NCBI RefSeq assembly: GCF_027925525.1
Contig: NZ_BSDJ01000003.1
Span: forward strand, 1 to 64,000
DNA: 64,000 nt
Direction of reading: 5' to 3'
DNA from: Paenibacillus tyrphae
Lineage (GTDB): Bacteria; Bacillota; Bacilli; Paenibacillales; NBRC-103111
Shown: positions 51,522-60,519 of the stretch, piece by piece
Layout: each line of letters begins with the position of its first letter
Numbering within the stretch: the stretch's first letter is position 1
The notes under the pieces: model-generated
The model's input: only the letters and a program-made list of their open reading frames with translations
Database searches by the model: none
What the model was told of the DNA's origin: nothing
Translations under genes and position numbers: made by a program

Positions 51522-51689
51522 AAGCTCCTCCTGTTCCTCCATCCTTGATAGTTCCATCATAATTCAGATTCGTACGTAACGTAAATGGCTGTGAGAGTAT
51601 TAGGCAATCATTTGAGAAGAATGAGATACCGATCGCCTTTTCATTTGCTGCATAATTGTCAGTATGCCAAGTTAAAGGGGAAGATTAGG

Positions 51690-52487
51690 ATGGATAAACA
51701 GGGGAAATATACAGTTATTACCGGAGCAAGCTCCGGTATAGGTTACGCGACAGCTAAAGCTTTCGCAAAACGTAAGAAAAATATCATACTTGTTGCTCGC
51801 CGCGAAAACAATCTGAATGAACTGAAAAGAGAAATTTTGCGGGATATTCCCGAGCTGGATATTGTGGTGAAAGCAGTCGATATATCCGTCAGTCAAAACG
51901 CCCATCAGCTCTATCGAGAATTAAATCAGTATCAAATCGAAACATGGATTAATAATGCAGGTTTCGGTAGTTATGACCGTGTTTCCGGTCAAGACTTGGA
52001 AAAGATTGAAACAATGCTGCGCCTCAACGTGGAAGCCCTAACTATATTTTCGTCCTTGTATGTGCGTGATTATAGAGACGTGGATGATACACAATTAATC
52101 AATATCTCTTCAGCTGGCGGATACACACTCGTGCCAACGGCCGTTACCTACTGTGCTTCCAAGTTTTTTGTCAGCGCGTTTACCGAGGGGTTGGCCCATG
52201 AACTGAAAGCCGCCAATGCAAAATTACAAGCTAAAGTTTTGGCGCCGGCGGCAACCAAAACCGAATTTGGAAAAGTGGCAAACAATACGAGCGAGTATGA
52301 CTATGACAAAATTTTTAATTCATACCATACAAGCGATGTAATGGCCAATTTTCTCTTGCAGCTTTATGATAGCAACATGACTGTTGGTATAGTTGACAGA
52401 GAAACCTTTGAATTCAGACTTAGTGAACCACTTTTTGCTTATGCAGGTGATTCCAAGAATAACCAAAAAGTCCGACTGAACGATTGA
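51690..52487 (+). CDS. Short-chain dehydrogenase/reductase
   Basis: 265 residues from ATG 51690. SDR features: YTVITGASSGIGYATAKAFA, ETWINNAGFGSYDRVSGQDL, INISSAGGYTLVPTAVTYCA, and SKFFVSAFTEGLAHELK with catalytic Tyr-x-x-x-Lys at YCASK. Resembles DltE-like or YqjQ-like SDRs. Divergent from the AraC gene. More AT-rich than the neighbours. Confidence 0.83.
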   Translation: MDKQGKYTVITGASSGIGYATAKAFAKRKKNIILVARRENNLNELKREILRDIPELDIVVKAVDISVSQNAHQLYRELNQYQIETWINNAGFGSYDRVSGQDLEKIETMLRLNVEALTIFSSLYVRDYRDVDDTQLINISSAGGYTLVPTAVTYCASKFFVSAFTEGLAHELKAANAKLQAKVLAPAATKTEFGKVANNTSEYDYDKIFNSYHTSDVMANFLLQLYDSNMTVGIVDRETFEFRLSEPLFAYAGDSKNNQKVRLND

Positions 52488-52558
52488 CACAGCTCAATTT
52501 TAAAGCGGTGGAGCGATTTATCGACGGCTGCCGTTGCCGTTGAACCAGAGATAGCAAT

Positions 52559-52600
52559 AAAGCCGATTACACCGTTAGAGTGGTGAAAATCGGCTTTTTT
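52559..52600 (+). terminator. Terminator after the SDR gene
   Basis: AGCCGATT...ACC with GGT...AATCGGCT (52561-52595) followed by TTTTTT. Confidence 0.85.
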
Positions 52601-52702
52601 CAATGTTCAAAGCTCCTTAGCGTTTTGCTGGCGGTGCCCCGAGTAGGAAACGTGTAAGAGGACGGAGGCTAGCCGCCCCTCCTACTTAATTTATCGACAA
52701 AC

Positions 52703-53287
52703 TTACCCCTGAGCGGCAGGCCGGCGGTGAAGCTCAGCCAGCGCTTCCGACTGCATAATTCTTTCTTCGATCCGCTCGAAGCCGCGAGCGGCTGCGCCGC
52801 CCTCGAAGCTGTACAGGAAGCGGGGCGCCGAAGACTTCACTTGGGCTTCCGCTTTCTGAGCGCGGGCCACAAGCTCCGTACGCTTCTCCTGCATGGCCGC
52901 GTAGGCCGCTTTCGTTTCCTCCAACTGCTGCGAGAGTTCTTCCGAGCGCTGCTTGGCGGATTCGTACCACTCCGAGCATTCCAGTGACTTGTCCAAATAA
53001 TGCAGCTTCGCTTCGACGGCTTGGCGGGCTTCCGCTTCGCGGCCGTCAGCCAGCGCTTCGGCGGCATTTTTATCGCATTGAGCAGCCAGTCGGTTGTAGG
53101 CGTCGATTTGCATTTTCAACGACCGTTCCGCGCCGGACTGCTTGTTCAGCGTCCGCTGGACCGCGTCGATTTCCTCTTTCATGGTACGGAGGTAGTGATT
53201 CAGCATCATCACCGGGTCCTCCAGCTTGCTCAGCGCCTCGTGTGCGGCGGCTCTCGATAGATCGGATAGTCTCGTTAATACTCCCAT
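52703..53287 (-). CDS. PspA/IM30 family protein (LiaH-like, short)
   Basis: 194 residues, nearly all coiled coil. Starts GVLTRLSDLSRAAAHEALSK, the PspA/IM30 membrane helix, with LEDPVMMLNHYLRTMKEEID. Typical members have about 220-230 residues; here helix 6 region is shortened. Forms rings or rods that stabilise damaged membranes. PspC-domain gene 56 bases upstream on the same strand forms a two-gene psp module. Confidence 0.87.
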   Translation of the reverse strand: MGVLTRLSDLSRAAAHEALSKLEDPVMMLNHYLRTMKEEIDAVQRTLNKQSGAERSLKMQIDAYNRLAAQCDKNAAEALADGREAEARQAVEAKLHYLDKSLECSEWYESAKQRSEELSQQLEETKAAYAAMQEKRTELVARAQKAEAQVKSSAPRFLYSFEGGAAARGFERIEERIMQSEALAELHRRPAAQG

Positions 53288-53342
53288 GGTTGTTTTTAGC
53301 TCCTTTTGTCGTATTTTATAGTTTGATGTAGATTTGCGTAGA

Positions 53343-53570
53343 TTAATAGTTATGATAAGGGTTCATGACTGCGTAGTCGTCGTACGGTGCTTTCGGGACA
53401 AGCAGGCTGAGAACAAAATAGATCAGCGTGACAGTACCGAAGCTGCAGAAGGCGGCGATGACGACCAGCAGGCGGACGAGCGTCGCGTCCAGACCGAAAT
53501 ATTGCGCGAGGCCTCCGCAAAGGCCGGTCAGTCTGCTGTTGCTGCGGGAGCGGTATAATTTTTTGTTCAT
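53343..53570 (-). CDS. PspC-domain membrane protein
   Basis: 75 residues from ATG 53570 with AAAGGAGAA. SRSNSRLTGLCGGLAQYFGL is the PspC signature, then TM helix LLVVIAAFCSFGTVTLIYFV. An envelope-stress membrane protein acting with PspA. The upstream frame to 53639 has no ribosome binding site. Confidence 0.88.
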   Translation of the reverse strand: MNKKLYRSRSNSRLTGLCGGLAQYFGLDATLVRLLVVIAAFCSFGTVTLIYFVLSLLVPKAPYDDYAVMNPYHNY

Positions 53571-53668
53571 AAAACATTCTCCTTTTTCGAAATATATATT
53601 TTTCATTTTCGTTAGTCGGTTGTTTTGTGCTTGCTTCATGTCTTAATTGTAGTCTACAAGCGATCTTG

Positions 53669-53693
53669 CGAAAACCGACCTGTGGCGGTTTTT
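53669..53693. other. Hairpin upstream of the psp pair
   Basis: AAAACCG/CGGTTTT stem with loop ACCTGTGG between the pspC and transporter genes. I could not find a clear extracytoplasmic-sigma promoter for pspC. Confidence 0.35.
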
Positions 53694-53818
53694 GAACTGG
53701 ACCTAAGGAGGGGAAGTTATTCTACCTAAGTCGGAGCAAATGTAAAATTTTACCTTCAGACAATTCCATAATTTGTTTATACTAGTGTTATTATCCTATA
53801 AAAGTTGGGGAGTAGAGT

Positions 53819-55186
53819 ATGAAAAACGATCAAGGTTCTGAGAACGTTCCTAAAGCCAAGGGAGAGAAGGGGGAAAGGTTTACGACAAGCGGCTTCATTC
53901 TGGCCGCGATCGGGAGCTCGGTGGGGCTCGGCAACATGTGGAAGTTTCCTTACATTACGGGCAAGCATGGGGGAGCCGCATTTTTTCTGTTGTTTATTGT
54001 TTGTTTGATCATCGTAGGGCTGCCGATACTGTTGGCCGAGATGACGATCGGCCGGGGCGGCCGGGCGAACGCTTCGCTAGCCTTCTACAAGCTGACTAAT
54101 AAAAAGGTATGGGGCTACTTCGGTTTTTTATCTGTCCTTACCGCTTTTTTGGTCATGTCTTACTACGCTGTCGTTGCCGGATGGACGCTGCATTATACCT
54201 TGGAATCGTTTACAGGGATGCTGTTCCAGCAAGGCGCCGATTACAAGGATAAGTTCGTTACGTTCGCGGGCGGGTATTGGCCTTTGTTCTGGCAAGCCGT
54301 CGTTATGATCGTCTGCGCCTGGGTTCTTGCGAGGGGCGTCTCCGGTGGGATCGAGAAGTTCAATAAAATTTTGATCCCGGGCTTTCTGGTCATTTTGCTG
54401 GTGCTGATGTTCCGTTCGCTTACGCTTCCTGGCGCCGGCGCGGGGGTCGAGTTTTTCTTGAAGCCGGATTTCTCCAAACTGGATGCGGAGTCCGCTCTCA
54501 TTGCCTTAGGACATGCCTTCTTCTCCTTATCCCTCGGGATGGGCATCATGATCACGTACGGATCGTATGTCGACAAGAGACAATCCCTCGGCAGCGCAAC
54601 GCTTGCGATCGGGTTCGGGGATCTGATTTATGCATTTATTGCCGGGATCGTTATATTTCCGACCGTCTTCTCTTACGGTTTGAAGCCTAGCGAAGGGGTA
54701 GGGCTGGCGTTCATGGCGCTTCCTGCCGCGTTCGCTCAAATGCCGTTTGGCGCGATCTTCGGAGGGTTGTTCTTCCTGCTGCTGGCGATCGCCGCGCTGA
54801 CTTCCGCCGTCTCTATTCTGGAGGTTCCGGTTGCGTATGCGATGAACCGCTGGGCCTGGACCCGGAAGAAAGCGGCCGTGATCGTGTCCGCCGTATGCTT
54901 TGTGGTCGGAATCCCGTCCGCCCTCTCGGTTGGCGGCGTGCTCGGCTCCTTCACCCTTGGCGGAAAGTCGATCTTTGATTTGGTCGATTTTATGACGTCT
55001 TATGTGCTCATGCCGATTGGCGGCCTGGTCGTTACGCTGTTTACCGGCTACGCGTGGAAATTGGCCGGGGAAGAGGCGGGACTGACCAGCTTCTGGTACC
55101 GCGCTTGGATGTTCCTGCTGAGAATCGTATCGCCGATTATGATCATTCTGGTGTTCCTGTATTCCGTCGGCCTTCTGTCCTTTTAG
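53819..55186 (+). CDS. Sodium:neurotransmitter symporter family protein (NSS, bacterial)
   Basis: 455 residues, about 12 membrane helices. TTSGFILAAIGSSVGLGNMW and KFPYITGKHGGAAFFLL are the diagnostic first helix with the unwound sodium/substrate site; GLPILLAEMTIGRGGR follows. Ligand likely an amino acid (bacterial members include LeuT and MhsT). GGGGAG before ATG. Two hairpins follow the stop. Confidence 0.92.
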   Translation: MKNDQGSENVPKAKGEKGERFTTSGFILAAIGSSVGLGNMWKFPYITGKHGGAAFFLLFIVCLIIVGLPILLAEMTIGRGGRANASLAFYKLTNKKVWGYFGFLSVLTAFLVMSYYAVVAGWTLHYTLESFTGMLFQQGADYKDKFVTFAGGYWPLFWQAVVMIVCAWVLARGVSGGIEKFNKILIPGFLVILLVLMFRSLTLPGAGAGVEFFLKPDFSKLDAESALIALGHAFFSLSLGMGIMITYGSYVDKRQSLGSATLAIGFGDLIYAFIAGIVIFPTVFSYGLKPSEGVGLAFMALPAAFAQMPFGAIFGGLFFLLLAIAALTSAVSILEVPVAYAMNRWAWTRKKAAVIVSAVCFVVGIPSALSVGGVLGSFTLGGKSIFDLVDFMTSYVLMPIGGLVVTLFTGYAWKLAGEEAGLTSFWYRAWMFLLRIVSPIMIILVFLYSVGLLSF

Positions 55187-55234
55187 GACGGGAAGGGGAT
55201 TATAAAAAAAAGAGAAGGGCAGGAGCCCTTCTCA

Positions 55235-55268
55235 GGCTGTCGAGAAATTTTCGGCAGCCATTTTTTAT
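55235..55268 (+). terminator. Terminator after the NSS transporter
   Basis: GGCTGTCGAGAAA..TTTTCGGCAGCC stem and TTTTTT. A preceding GAGAAGGG/CCCTTCTC hairpin (55212-55233) with its T run on the minus strand may serve the opposite direction. Confidence 0.8.
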
Positions 55269-55399
55269 ATCCATTTGATTTAATGCGACACCGCAGTAAT
55301 ATATTACAATAATGAGCGATTGCGGCAGAATAGCTTAATACCCTTGTAATGCGATGTACTATGTATTAAAATTTGGGTAACAAATTAGAGGTGAGTGTC

Positions 55400-55726
55400 A
55401 TGGACAAAGAAATGATGAAAGGCAGTATTGATATTTTACTGTTAGCAGAACTAAACAGAGGCGATTCTTATGGATACGAAATCGTAAAAAATTTAAGACA
55501 AAGAAGCAACAACTTATATGATATGAGTGAAGGAACATTATACCCTGCATTAAAACGCTTGGAGAGAAAGGCTTTTGTGGATTCGTATTGGGGGGAATCA
55601 AATGATGGGGGCAGAAGAAAGTATTACCGCGTTACAGAAAGCGGGAAAACTGAACTCGCTCGGAAACTCAGACAATGGAATGAACTTAACATAATGATAT
55701 TAAACGTTACGGAGGGGGCATTATGA
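55400..55726 (+). CDS. PadR family transcriptional regulator
   Basis: 108 residues from ATG 55400 with GAGGTGAG. PadR winged helix: MKGSIDILLLAELNRGDSYG, then YEIVKNLRQRSNNLYDMSEG, TLYPALKRLERKAFV, and GGRRKYYRVTESGKTEL. Overlaps the next gene by four bases, so it likely represses its own unit; low GC. Confidence 0.9.
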   Translation: MDKEMMKGSIDILLLAELNRGDSYGYEIVKNLRQRSNNLYDMSEGTLYPALKRLERKAFVDSYWGESNDGGRRKYYRVTESGKTELARKLRQWNELNIMILNVTEGAL

Positions 55727-56460
55727 GTCATATTGACCGATATTTACAACAACTTTCTTCCAATCTTGATTGTGATGCAAGGACAAAAGAAGAACTCATT
55801 GAGGAGTTTCAAGACCATTTGATGTTATTAAAGAAAGAATACATAGCGAAAGGAATTGCGGAGGATATTGCTGAAAAATGTGCTGTTTTTGACTTTGGAG
55901 AGTACAAATCATTGCAGAAAAAATTAGACCAAACGCTAAATCCTTTTAGAAAAATCATTAAGGTAACACAATGGTTGTTTTTTGTTGTATACGTATGGTT
56001 CGTATCAATGGCTCTTTTTATAGGCAAATTTGATAATTTATCGTACTTAATCAATGCAGATAGGGGAGTTACTTTAAGATTTGATTGGGGAATTTATTCA
56101 GACTATAACGTGATACCGTTTAAAAACCTAGACCGACAAATCGTTCAGTCTTTATTTTGGGTTTCCAACAGAAATGCCTTTGACATCACTTTTTTCACAA
56201 CCGCATTAGGTATTGTTTTATTATTCATCCCTTTAGGTTTTCTTCTTCCGATGTTATTTAAGGTCGATACTTTGAAGAAAATAATGATTTATTCTGTTGT
56301 AACGGGGGTATCTATTGAATTGGTACAGTTCTTTACAAATACTGGTGCCTTGAATGTGAATGATGTTTTTTTTAATGTAGTCGGTTCGGTTTTGGGATGG
56401 TTAATATATTCATCTATAAGAAAAGTAAAAGTACCACGATTAGGAAATGTCAACGCCTGA
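55723..56460 (+). CDS. VanZ-domain membrane protein with N-terminal permease-prefix helix domain
   Basis: 245 residues. Residues 1-70 are a helical cytoplasmic domain (LQQLSSNLDCDARTKEELIE) often fused to ABC or VanZ domains and found with PadR genes. Then about four to five membrane helices with VanZ features: IGKFDNLSYLINADRGVTLR, NVIPFKNLDRQIVQ, and a C-terminal SIELVQFFTNTGALNVNDVF with the acidic pair. VanZ proteins raise teicoplanin tolerance or bind lipids; exact role unknown. AT-rich. Confidence 0.85.
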   Translation: MSHIDRYLQQLSSNLDCDARTKEELIEEFQDHLMLLKKEYIAKGIAEDIAEKCAVFDFGEYKSLQKKLDQTLNPFRKIIKVTQWLFFVVYVWFVSMALFIGKFDNLSYLINADRGVTLRFDWGIYSDYNVIPFKNLDRQIVQSLFWVSNRNAFDITFFTTALGIVLLFIPLGFLLPMLFKVDTLKKIMIYSVVTGVSIELVQFFTNTGALNVNDVFFNVVGSVLGWLIYSSIRKVKVPRLGNVNA

Positions 56461-56502
56461 TTGCCACTTAGAATAACATGCTAAAATATGTTTGTGCTAT
56501 AG

Positions 56503-56540
56503 AAGCCGGATTTCTGCATAGTAGAAATCCGGCTTGAAAT
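56503..56540. terminator. Bidirectional terminator
   Basis: 13-bp perfect stem AAGCCGGATTTCT/AGAAATCCGGCTT with loop GCATAGT between convergent genes. Confidence 0.9.
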
Positions 56541-56551
56541 TTTCTGAAAAA

Positions 56552-57601
56552 CTATTTTATCAATTGCTTAATCAGCTCACGGTTTCTGCTCTGAAAAATT
56601 TCATTGTGGGAAGAAACCATTCCGCTTGCGTGGGCTTCCGGCTGAATGTACAGCTTGGCCTGGTTGACTGCATTTGCCGCGTCATGAAACGCTCCGGCAA
56701 TCAAATGCACTTTCCCTTCATATGAAATAATGTCTCCCGCCGCAAAAATCCCCGGCTCGGATGTAGCGCTGTTTGTCTGACCGGCCAGGAAGTATTCGTT
56801 CGCCATCTCAAGCTTCACCTGGCTATTTTCCAGCAGCGATCTGTCCCGTTCATAGCCGTGATTGATAATCACTTCGTCAATGGTCAGCTCCTGTACTTCG
56901 CCCGTCTCATGGTTGGTCAGCTCCACCCGCTCAATCGTCTCCTGATTGGAGGCCGCAACCAGCTTCGTAATCGTCGTGTGAAAGAAGCATTGGGCCGTGC
57001 TGTTCAGCAGCTGCTTCACCTGTGCCTCGTGCCCGGAGAGCGTATCTTTGCGATAAGTCAAATACACCTGCTTGGCGATCGGCTCCAGCTCGTTTGCCCA
57101 ATCGACCGCCGAGTTTCCTCCGCCGGAAATGATGACGGTTTTATCCTTAAACCGTCTCAGCGATTTGACGGTATAGCTCAGGTTGGATACCTCGAACTTC
57201 TCGGCACCCTCCAATTCGATTCTTTGCGGCTCTAAGATTCCCCCGCCGATGGCAAGAATGACGGTTTTCGTGTAATGCTGCTCACCGGAAGAAGTATGCA
57301 GGACGAATACGCCTGTTTCGTCACGTTCAATCCGCTCTACTTTTTGATTCAATACCACAGTAGGATCGAAGGTTAGCCCTTGCTGGACAAGCTGCTCGAT
57401 CAGCTTCTCACCGAGCGTTGGCGTCAGACCGCCGACATCCCAAATCATTTTTTCCGGATACACATGGACTTTCCCGCCCAGTCGTGGCTGATATTCGATC
57501 AGCTTGGTCTTCATTTCTCTTAAACCGCTGTAAAAAGATGCGAACAGCCCAGCAGGGCCTCCACCGATAATCGTGACGTCAAACAATTCCTCGTTTTTCA
57601 T
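56552..57601 (-). CDS. Ferredoxin/flavodoxin-NADP reductase, thioredoxin-reductase-like (YumC/YcgT type)
   Basis: 349 residues. FAD site FDVTIIGGGPAGLFASFYSG, the conserved LGGKVHVYPEKMIWDVGG, NADPH site VIISGGGNSAVDWANELEPI, and C-terminal GIFAAGDIISYEGKVHLIAG. No CxxC redox pair, which separates it from thioredoxin reductase. In B. subtilis the paralog YcgT is in the Fur regulon; here the gene shares strand and region with a siderophore binding protein and lies downstream of a Fur box, so reduction of ferric siderophore or ferredoxin supply is likely. Confidence 0.88.
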   Translation of the reverse strand: MKNEELFDVTIIGGGPAGLFASFYSGLREMKTKLIEYQPRLGGKVHVYPEKMIWDVGGLTPTLGEKLIEQLVQQGLTFDPTVVLNQKVERIERDETGVFVLHTSSGEQHYTKTVILAIGGGILEPQRIELEGAEKFEVSNLSYTVKSLRRFKDKTVIISGGGNSAVDWANELEPIAKQVYLTYRKDTLSGHEAQVKQLLNSTAQCFFHTTITKLVAASNQETIERVELTNHETGEVQELTIDEVIINHGYERDRSLLENSQVKLEMANEYFLAGQTNSATSEPGIFAAGDIISYEGKVHLIAGAFHDAANAVNQAKLYIQPEAHASGMVSSHNEIFQSRNRELIKQLIK

Positions 57602-57638
57602 CCGTGATCTTCTCCTTAGCTAAGATTAGCGACGCGCT

Positions 57639-58643
57639 CTATTTTGCCGAAATATTTTTCACGATCGTTTTGACCCCCAGCTCAATTCCCAACGGCCCGC
57701 CCGCCGCAATCGAGCTGTCCAGGGCGTACATGTGCCCGTTCTTAATGGCTGGAAGAGAGTTCCAGGCAGAGTCACTTTCCAGGTTTTTTAGATAGCCTTG
57801 CAGCTTTTTTGACGAGCCTCCGATATCAGCAACAAACATGTAATCGGGGTTCATCGCTGCCAGTCCTTCGAGGGAGATCTGCTCCCCTTTTGTCGACATG
57901 TTTACGTATTTGCTTGGCGGGTTTAAAGCAAGACCGCTTTCCTTGTTGAAAACAAACTGTGTGGTAAAGCCCCAGAATTGCTTATCACCCAACATAATCA
58001 CACTAAAGGTTTTGTCGCTGAATGTTTTCAACTGTTCTTTGGAATCGGCAATCAAGGTTTCAATCCGTGAAATTTCATCCTTGGCCTTTTGCTCTTTGCC
58101 GAAAATTTTTCCGTATTCCCGCAGTGCGCCCTGCCAATTGTTTTCATTGCTGTCCACCGTTACAACCGGGGCTATTTTCTCCAGCTTGTCGCCGTAGCTC
58201 CCATACCGACCCGAGACCATGATGATGAGATCGGGGCCGATTTCCACCAGCTTGTCCAGATTGGGGCTCGTCATGGAGCCGATATCAGCAATCGGTTTGT
58301 CCTTGTAAGGAGCGAGGGATTCCCATTCCTTCAGAACATTCAAGTCTGTCGCCGCTGCAGGAGATTCATCCAGCAAAAACAAATGCTCAAAATTGCGGAA
58401 GAACAAAAGCGCTACTTTCTCAGGCTTTTTTTCCAGTACGATCTTGCGTCCAAGAGCATCTACATACGTTCTCGGCCATGCTCCCGTTTCCTGACCGGCT
58501 TTTTCTGTAGTGGCGCTTCCCTCTTTTGCCGGGGCTGCGCTGTTTGCTGCTGAAGGATGGCTAGGCTCCGGCGTTCCGGCACAACCGGCTAAAATCCCCG
58601 CCACTAGTGCGATAGAGACGAATAGTCTCATGAGTGCTTTCAT
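57639..58643 (-). CDS. Siderophore ABC transporter substrate-binding lipoprotein
   Basis: 334 residues. Lipobox LAGCAG (Cys21). Class III binding protein: YVDALGRKIVLEKKPEKVAL, then DLNVLKEWESLAPYKDKPIA, IADIGSMTSPNLDKLVEIGP, DLIIMVSGRYGSYGDKLEKI, and MNPDYMFVADIGGSSKKLQG near the end. The single long helix between lobes is apparent. No permease or ATPase gene is next to it, so a shared one (such as FhuBG or FeuBC) is presumed. Downstream of the AraC regulator. Confidence 0.88.
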   Translation of the reverse strand: MKALMRLFVSIALVAGILAGCAGTPEPSHPSAANSAAPAKEGSATTEKAGQETGAWPRTYVDALGRKIVLEKKPEKVALLFFRNFEHLFLLDESPAAATDLNVLKEWESLAPYKDKPIADIGSMTSPNLDKLVEIGPDLIIMVSGRYGSYGDKLEKIAPVVTVDSNENNWQGALREYGKIFGKEQKAKDEISRIETLIADSKEQLKTFSDKTFSVIMLGDKQFWGFTTQFVFNKESGLALNPPSKYVNMSTKGEQISLEGLAAMNPDYMFVADIGGSSKKLQGYLKNLESDSAWNSLPAIKNGHMYALDSSIAAGGPLGIELGVKTIVKNISAK

Positions 58644-58699
58644 TCTGACTCCTCCGTTGCTTGAAAAATTAAGCTACGGTCAGTTTAGCAAAACGCATT

Positions 58700-59551
58700 T
58701 TAGAGAGGAATGGAGCCATCCTGAAATCCATATGGATTATTCCTGAATCGCCCCCGGAACTCGGCCGGAGAGACGCCCACCTGTTTTTTAAAGATACGGC
58801 TGAAATATAAGGCGTCTGCATAGCCGACGCTTTTCGCCACCTCGCCGATCGGCGCGTCGTTAGCCAGCAGGCCTTCCTTCGCCCGATTCAGACGATAAGC
58901 CATCAAATACTTGCCGGGGCCCATGCCCGCGTACTTTTTGAAGACATAGAACAAGCGGTTTTCGTTGATGTCATTTTGTTCAGCCAAAGCACGTACGCTA
59001 AGCCCGTCCATATAATGCTCGTGTATGTACCTGGATACTTGCTCGAATAACGCTTGCTCGCCATCGCTGCTTTGGTTTCGTACACAGACAAACAGCTCCT
59101 CCAAGACGCAGCGAAACAACGTTTCAGTCTGAAAAGCGGAAATTCCGCCAGGCTCGCCTGAAGAGCGCCACAAAAGCTCAAGCAGCTCCGTCAGCCGGGG
59201 GCTTTGGCCCGGGGTAAGCTGAAAATGCGCTTTGGACAAGGAAAATCCGGACGGCTCGGGCGCGCATACCCGGTATAAAACAAGCAGGTACTCCCATCCG
59301 GCGTTGCCGAGAACCCTCCGATTCAGTGGCATACGGGCACCGCCATGCACGACATGGCCCGGAGCAAGCGTATAGGACGTTCCGCTGAAATCAAACTCGG
59401 CTTTTCCTCTTAATGGAAAAACAAAGCCTGGGAAAGGCTCCGTATAGTCATCGCAGCTCATGCCCGGACCGCGCACATAGCGACAGACTTGTTCCACTTG
59501 AAAAGAGGTACGCGCAAAATGCTCGGCAAGCTTGGTGATGTCCATCTTCAT
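58700..59551 (-). CDS. AraC family regulator, probably siderophore-responsive
   Basis: 283 residues from ATG 59551, where GCAGGAGGTG fits. N-terminal cupin-like part FPGFVFPLRGKAEFDFSGTS, PGHVVHGGARMPLNRRVLG. C-terminal double HTH VRALAEQNDINENRLFYVFK, KYAGMGPGKYLMAYRLNRAK, VAKSVGYADALYFSRIFKKQ. The layout parallels B. subtilis Btr, an activator of siderophore uptake. It is located just under the Fur box at 59675. Confidence 0.85.
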   Translation of the reverse strand: MKMDITKLAEHFARTSFQVEQVCRYVRGPGMSCDDYTEPFPGFVFPLRGKAEFDFSGTSYTLAPGHVVHGGARMPLNRRVLGNAGWEYLLVLYRVCAPEPSGFSLSKAHFQLTPGQSPRLTELLELLWRSSGEPGGISAFQTETLFRCVLEELFVCVRNQSSDGEQALFEQVSRYIHEHYMDGLSVRALAEQNDINENRLFYVFKKYAGMGPGKYLMAYRLNRAKEGLLANDAPIGEVAKSVGYADALYFSRIFKKQVGVSPAEFRGRFRNNPYGFQDGSIPL

Positions 59552-59674
59552 TTCACACACCTCCTGCAATCAAGCACCGCTGCTCCATGGGCTCATCTAC
59601 TCCACTCCGCTTGGGACGAGCGATCGCGTTCCTCCTGGCAAAGTTACACAACTTAATCATACTTGTATTGAGAT

Positions 59675-59689
59675 TGATAATCAATATCA
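59675..59689. promoter_or_regulatory. Fur box
   Basis: TGATAATCAATATCA matches the 7-1-7 Fur consensus TGATAATNATTATCA at all but one position. It lies about 125 bp upstream of the AraC/siderophore/reductase block on the minus strand. Confidence 0.85.
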
Positions 59690-59838
59690 ATTATAGTTCG
59701 ATAATAAGTCTGCGGTGCGGCTGCGGCAGAAAGTTTACATCATTCCTTATAAGTATTAAAGTTAAAAAGAAGGAAGACAGTCGTTTTCGGAAAACAATTA
59801 CCCGATGAGAAATGGGTGCCGTGAAGGAGAAGGTAACG

Positions 59839-60519
59839 ATGGGTCATGAAATCGACGCCAGCCGGGAACAGACGGGGCTGCGCGTATTGGTGATAGCGGC
59901 CGTACCGGCCGAGAGGGATGCCGTGCTGCGCGGGCTGCGGGGCGACGGCCGATTCGACGTCGTGGCCGGAGGCGTCGGCCCGGCCGCGGCGGCGGCAAGC
60001 GCCGCGAAGGCCTTAGCTGCGGCCGAGTACGGCCTGGTCGTCAGCGCCGGGATCGGTGGCGGCTTTCCCGGCCGGGCGGAGGTCGGCTCGCTGGTGGTGG
60101 CCGACGCGATCGTCGCCGCCGATCTGGGCGCCGAGACGCCCGAAGGCTTCCGCAGTGTGGACGAGCTGGGCTTCGGCTCCAGCCGGATCGCGGTCGATGC
60201 CTCTCTCGCTGCGGGGCTGACGGAGGCGCTGCAAAGAGCCGGGCTGCCGGCGCTTACGGGCCCGGTGCTCACGGTGTCTACCGTGACCGGCACGGCGGCG
60301 ACCGCCTCCGAGCTGGCGGCCCGGGTGCCGGGGGCTGCGGCCGAGGCCATGGAAGGCTTCGGCGTGGCGGTGGCCGCTCGCGACCGTGGGATACCGGCGC
60401 TTGAGCTTCGCGCCATCTCGAATGCAGTTGGCCCGCGCGACCGCGAAGCCTGGCGGATCAAAGAAGCGCTGGACGCGCTGGAAGCGGCGGGCGCAATTTT
60501 ACTGGAGGTGCTACGATGA
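59839..60519 (+). CDS. mqnB: Futalosine hydrolase
   Basis: 226 residues from ATG 59839 with AAGGAG; an upstream ATG at 59812 is less well placed. Nucleoside phosphorylase fold: RVLVIAAVPAERDAVLRGLR, VVSAGIGGGFPGRAEVGSLV, VLTVSTVTGTAATASELAAR, EAMEGFGVAVAARDRGIPAL, LRAISNAVGPRDREAWRIKE. It cleaves futalosine to dehypoxanthinyl futalosine in the alternative menaquinone pathway. Very GC-rich, overlaps mqnD by four bases. Confidence 0.9.
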   Translation: MGHEIDASREQTGLRVLVIAAVPAERDAVLRGLRGDGRFDVVAGGVGPAAAAASAAKALAAAEYGLVVSAGIGGGFPGRAEVGSLVVADAIVAADLGAETPEGFRSVDELGFGSSRIAVDASLAAGLTEALQRAGLPALTGPVLTVSTVTGTAATASELAARVPGAAAEAMEGFGVAVAARDRGIPALELRAISNAVGPRDREAWRIKEALDALEAAGAILLEVLR

